A DNA stretch of 7,067 bases, taken from the NCBI GenBank assembly GCA_019242465.1, contig JAFAVL010000182.1:1-7067 (forward strand), written 5' to 3'. Positions 3,986-7,067 of the stretch are shown here, one piece after another; position 1 is the stretch's first letter; every line of letters begins with the position of its first letter. Made by a program: the position numbers and the translations under genes. This DNA comes from Chroococcidiopsidaceae cyanobacterium CP_BM_RX_35 (GTDB lineage Bacteria > Cyanobacteriota > Cyanobacteriia > Cyanobacteriales > Chroococcidiopsidaceae). The notes under the pieces are model-generated. The model searched no databases. It was not told the origin of the DNA and saw nothing but the letters and a program-made list of their open reading frames with translations.

Positions 3986-6900
3986 ATGAGTGCTGCCGAC
4001 AGTAAAGTCTCTACCCCCGACCGTCGCTGGGAATTTTGGATCGACCGGGGGGGAACGTTTACCGATATTGTGGCTAGGAGTCCCGCAGGCAAGCTGGTGA
4101 TTCACAAGCTGCTGTCGGAGAATGCCGAACGCTATATTGATGCTCCTGTACAGGGGATTCGCGATATTTTGGGCACTCCAGCTCAGGCACCCATTCCAGT
4201 CGAGCAAATTTCTGTTGTGAAGATGGGAACAACAGTGGCGACGAATGCGCTGCTAGAACGTAAGGGCGATCGCACAGTGCTAGCGATCACGAAAGGATTT
4301 CGGGATGCTCTACGCATTGGTTATCAAAACCGTCCTGATATCTTTGCCCGTCAAATTATCTTGCCAGAAATGCTCTACGAGCAGGTTATAGAGGTAGAGG
4401 AACGCTACAACGCCCAAGGGGAAGAGTTAGTGGCGGTTAATCTTGATGCCTGTACCTGTGCTTTACAAGCTGCCTATGATGATGGCATTCGCTCCTGTGC
4501 CGTTGTCTTGATGCACGGCTATCGCTACCCCAACCACGAGCAAGCAATAGCCACCGTAGCGAAAAACATTGGTTTTACCCAAATCTCAGTTTCACATACA
4601 GTCAGTCCTTTGATGAAACTGGTGAGTCGAGGCGATACCACGGTAGTTGACGCCTATCTATCACCTATCTTGCGTCGATATGTAGATCGAGTGGCAAGCC
4701 AACTGGGCAATATAGGCAATGATGCTGTCACTCTACAGTTCATGCAATCAAATGGCGGGCTGGCAGATGCTTTGGTGTTTCAAGGCAAAGACAGTATTCT
4801 ATCTGGTCCTGCTGGCGGGATGGTTGGGGCTGTGCAAACGAGTCTGGTGGCTGGATTTGACAAGATTATCAGCTTTGACATGGGTGGGACTTCTACCGAT
4901 GTCGCTCACTTCAATGGCGAGTACGAGCGGATATTTGAGACGGAGATTGCTGGTGTGCGGCTGCGGACGCCGATGATGGCAATTCACACTGTTGCTGCTG
5001 GGGGTGGTTCGATTGTGCAATTTGATGGGGCGCGATATCGGGTGGGACCAGAATCTGCAGGAGCGAATCCGGGCCCTGCTGCTTACTCGCGTGGTGGACC
5101 ACTAACAGTGACGGATTGTAATGTTATGTTGGGCAAGTTGCAGCCAGAGTTTTTTCCCAAGGTGTTTGGACCAAATGGGGATTTGCCTTTGGATACTGAG
5201 GTGGTGCGGCAAAAGTTTGCTCAACTAGTACAGGAAATTGGGGACAGTCGGACGCCAGAACAGGTCGCGTCTGGGTTCTTGGTGATCGCTGTGGAAAAAA
5301 TGGCGACAGCAATTAAAAAAATATCTCTGCAACGGGGATATGACGTCTCAGACTATACATTATGCTGTTTTGGTGGGGCTGGGGGGCAACACGCTTGTCT
5401 GATTGCCGATGCTCTGGGAATCAAGCGGGTGTTTATCCATCCCTATGCTGGGGTGCTGTCGGCTTATGGAATGGGGTTGGCAGATGTGCGGGTGATTCGA
5501 GAGAGGGCTGTGGAGGCTCTTCTGGATGAGGGGTTGGTGGTTGAGTTGGGGCAGTTGTTGGCACAGCTGGAGGTAGAGGGGAGGGAGGAGTTTGCAAACG
5601 CAGATGGACGCGGATGGACGCAGATAGATGATATTGTTGCTTTCTTTAGAGTGCATCTGCGGTACGAGGGGACGGATGCTCCTCTGGTGGTGGATTTCGG
5701 TGATTTGGTTGGGATGAGGACGCAGTTTGAGTCGCTCCATCGGCAGCGTTATGGCTTTGTTGCGGTGGAGAAGGGGCTGATTGTGGAGGCGGTCGCGGTT
5801 GAGGTGGTGGGTAAGACTGATGTGCCAGCTGAAGTGGCGATTGCACGGTTGAGGCAGGAGTTGGCGGCTCCGGTTGCTGTGGTGCAGATGTATACTGCTG
5901 GGGTATGCCAGGAAACGCCTGTTTTTCAACGGGAAGATTTGCAGCCAGGTGACTGTATTGGGGGTCCGGCTATTGTTGTTGAGGCGACAGGGACTAATGT
6001 GATTGAGCCTGGGTGGCAGGCTTCGCTGAGCGATCACAATCATCTGATCTTACAGCGGTTGGTAGATTCTAAATCTAAGTTAGGGCAAAGCTCAACCCAT
6101 TTGCAGCAGTCGGTGGATTCCCAATCTATGTCGCTTGATGGCAAACGCCAACGCTCGACTCCAAATCAACCCGATCCTGTGATGTTGGAAATTTTCAATA
6201 ACTTGTTTCGGGCGATCGCGGAGCAGATGGGTATTACTCTGCAAAATACTAGCTCTTCGGTCAATATTAAGGAGCGATTAGATTTCTCTTGTGCCATTTT
6301 TGACCAACAGGGGCAATTAATTGCCAATGCACCACATATCCCAGTTCATTTGGGATCAATGAGTGAAAGCATTCAGGCGCTGATTGCTGCTAAGGGAGAT
6401 ACTCTCCAGCCAGGGGATGTCTACGCATCAAATAATCCTTACAACGGTGGTACCCACCTGCCCGATATTACCGTGATCACCCCAATCTTCAGTAACTCTC
6501 CTTCCCTCCCCTCCTCCCCATGCCCCCCCCTCTTCTACGTCGCCTCACGCGGGCATCACGCAGATATCGGTGGTATTACTCCAGGCTCAATGCCACCGAA
6601 TAGCAGGACGGTGGAGCAGGAAGGGATACTGATTGATAATTTTCTATTGGTCAAGGAGGGTGAGATTCGAGAGAAAGAGTTGTTGGAATTGCTAACAGCT
6701 GGTTCGTATCCAGCCCGAAATCCGGCAAAAAATCTTGCTGACCTCAAGGCGCAGATTGCCGCGAATGAACGAGGTGGAAAGGAACTCCACCATATGGTGG
6801 AACAATACGGGCTAGAGACAGTACAAGCCTATATGGGTTATGTACAGGACAATGCTGAAGAGTCTGTACGACGCGTGATTGACGTTCTTAGTAATGGGGG

Positions 6901-7067
6901 TTTTACCTATTCCCTTGATGATGGCAGTTTCATTCAAGTGGTGATCGCGATCAATAAATCCACTCGCAGCGCCCGAATTGATTTTACTGGCACCTCACCC
7001 CAAGTGGCTAGCAATTTCAATGCACCTGCTGCGATCTGTAAGGCAGTAGTGTTGTATGTCTTCCGTA
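3986..7067 (+). CDS. 5-oxoprolinase, ATP-hydrolysing (HyuA-HyuB fusion), 3' end outside window
   Basis: The enzyme cleaves 5-oxo-L-proline to L-glutamate with ATP, a cytoplasmic step that recycles glutathione-derived or spontaneously formed oxoproline. One frame runs from ATG 3986 for 1027 codons without a stop; the family is about 1200-1290 residues, so roughly the last fifth is missing. HyuA part: [14 protein letters not shown] (17-30), [15 protein letters not shown] (80-94), DMGGTSTD (298-305), [12 protein letters not shown] (353-364) and [10 protein letters not shown] (462-471). A polar linker (about 692-731) leads to Hyu[23 protein letters not shown] (from 760), HIPVHLGSM (from 784), [13 protein letters not shown] (815-827), [14 protein letters not shown] (850-863) and PGSMPP. 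The start is fixed by an in-frame TAA at 3974-3976 and by the family N-terminus; no ribosome binding site is evident. Oddities are intergenic-type repeats within residues 537-549 and 836-849. A generic hydantoinase/oxoprolinase paralogue with another substrate cannot be excluded, but the fused architecture favours 5-oxoprolinase. Confidence 0.92.
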   Translation, partial: MSAADSKVSTPDRRWEFWIDRGGTFTDIVARSPAGKLVIHKLLSENAERYIDAPVQGIRDILGTPAQAPIPVEQISVVKMGTTVATNALLERKGDRTVLAITKGFRDALRIGYQNRPDIFARQIILPEMLYEQVIEVEERYNAQGEELVAVNLDACTCALQAAYDDGIRSCAVVLMHGYRYPNHEQAIATVAKNIGFTQISVSHTVSPLMKLVSRGDTTVVDAYLSPILRRYVDRVASQLGNIGNDAVTLQFMQSNGGLADALVFQGKDSILSGPAGGMVGAVQTSLVAGFDKIISFDMGGTSTDVAHFNGEYERIFETEIAGVRLRTPMMAIHTVAAGGGSIVQFDGARYRVGPESAGANPGPAAYSRGGPLTVTDCNVMLGKLQPEFFPKVFGPNGDLPLDTEVVRQKFAQLVQEIGDSRTPEQVASGFLVIAVEKMATAIKKISLQRGYDVSDYTLCCFGGAGGQHACLIADALGIKRVFIHPYAGVLSAYGMGLADVRVIRERAVEALLDEGLVVELGQLLAQLEVEGREEFANADGRGWTQIDDIVAFFRVHLRYEGTDAPLVVDFGDLVGMRTQFESLHRQRYGFVAVEKGLIVEAVAVEVVGKTDVPAEVAIARLRQELAAPVAVVQMYTAGVCQETPVFQREDLQPGDCIGGPAIVVEATGTNVIEPGWQASLSDHNHLILQRLVDSKSKLGQSSTHLQQSVDSQSMSLDGKRQRSTPNQPDPVMLEIFNNLFRAIAEQMGITLQNTSSSVNIKERLDFSCAIFDQQGQLIANAPHIPVHLGSMSESIQALIAAKGDTLQPGDVYASNNPYNGGTHLPDITVITPIFSNSPSLPSSPCPPLFYVASRGHHADIGGITPGSMPPNSRTVEQEGILIDNFLLVKEGEIREKELLELLTAGSYPARNPAKNLADLKAQIAANERGGKELHHMVEQYGLETVQAYMGYVQDNAEESVRRVIDVLSNGGFTYSLDDGSFIQVVIAINKSTRSARIDFTGTSPQVASNFNAPAAICKAVVLYVFR
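4266..4273. repeat. HIP1 octamer (GCGATCGC)
   Basis: Exact HIP1 palindrome within the oxoprolinase, just after the [15 protein letters not shown] motif, encoding Gly-Asp-Arg. It is harmless to the frame and further support for a cyanobacterial host. Confidence 0.85.
5598..5627 (+). repeat. Three tandem 10-bp units inside the oxoprolinase
   Basis: ACGCAGATGG, ACGCGGATGG and ACGCAGATAG stand head to tail and encode a Gly/Asp-rich insert (about residues 537-549) just before the conserved [12 protein letters not shown] strand of HyuA. From memory, ACGCAGATgg/aa decamers are widespread intergenic repeats in cyanobacteria. Three units make 30 bp, which preserves the reading frame. Confidence 0.7.
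6061..6131 (+). repeat. Imperfect direct repeat in the HyuA-HyuB linker
   Basis: The 20 bases at 6061-6080 and at 6112-6131 match at 16 positions. They are offset by 51 bp, exactly 17 codons, and encode VDSKS and VDSQS. A linker duplication that kept the frame is the simplest reading. Confidence 0.45.
6212..6219. repeat. HIP1 octamer (GCGATCGC)
   Basis: Third exact HIP1 copy in the window, at the start of the HyuB part of the oxoprolinase, encoding Ala-Ile-Ala. Confidence 0.85.
6496..6536 (+). repeat. Pyrimidine tract inside the oxoprolinase
   Basis: Of 41 bases, 39 are C or T, including a run of eight C at 6523-6530. The tract encodes a Ser/Pro-rich stretch ([14 protein letters not shown], residues 836-849) between the strand ending in TPIF and the strongly conserved [14 protein letters not shown]. 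Similar CTCC-rich strings are familiar from cyanobacterial intergenic DNA. The frame is intact through the tract. Confidence 0.75.

Noticed and set aside
3911..4207. 98-codon minus-strand frame at the oxoprolinase start
   Set aside because: It is antisense to the conserved N-terminal [11 protein letters not shown] region, with no independent support.
5598..5627. CRISPR-like array
   Set aside because: Units of 10 bp are directly adjacent with no spacers. They are simple tandem repeats, and the same holds for the kinase linker repeats.
5360..6043. 227-codon open frame on the minus strand, rich in Pro, His, Ser and Leu
   Set aside because: It is antisense to well-conserved oxoprolinase sequence. 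Its length follows from the G-rich sense codons, and the protein has no recognisable domain.
6480..6540. Frameshift in the oxoprolinase at the run of eight C
   Set aside because: The conserved motifs before ([13 protein letters not shown]) and after ([14 protein letters not shown]) the tract are in the same frame, so this copy is intact.

Overview
The window looks like cyanobacterial chromosome. The support is three copies of the HIP1 octamer (GCGATCGC), a Hanks-type kinase of a build common in cyanobacteria, a Uma2-family (DUF820) gene, short repeats of cyanobacterial intergenic type, and what looks like the last residues of a cyanobacterial NACHT NTPase. No genus can be assigned from the sequence alone.

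Layout. Positions 1-102 hold the tail of a + strand gene. It converges on a minus-strand block of three genes. Read in the direction of transcription these are a membrane-anchored Ser/Thr protein kinase (3077 to 1338), a WD40-repeat ORF (1239 to 595) and a small Gln/Glu-rich helical protein (to 116). A 144-bp divergent intergenic region (3078-3221) follows, with a 13-bp inverted repeat and a 21-codon ORF. Then come, on the + strand, a Uma2-family endonuclease-like gene (3222-3797), 188 bp with an unrecognised coding-like scrap and a heptad repeat, and a large 5-oxoprolinase (fused HyuA-HyuB type) from 3986 that is still open at the window end. That gene is read in one frame for 1027 codons without a stop.

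How the genes relate. The kinase has a cytoplasmic catalytic domain, a linker carrying eight evenly spaced Asp-x-Thr-Ile/Val motifs, one transmembrane helix and an outer helical domain, so it looks like a signalling receptor. The WD40 and coiled-coil ORFs downstream could be partner or scaffold proteins, but both look eroded. The WD40 ORF has no ATG at all and begins inside a blade. The small gene's best start (ATGA overlap with the WD40 stop) is separated from its body by two compensating frame changes. The 5-oxoprolinase is metabolic (5-oxoproline to glutamate, with ATP hydrolysis) and seems unrelated to the signalling block. It is notable for two intergenic-type repeats lying inside its coding sequence without breaking the frame.

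No complete new system can be demonstrated. The most interesting items are the kinase's threonine-motif array, the decaying kinase/WD40/coiled-coil set, and the repeat insertions tolerated in the oxoprolinase.
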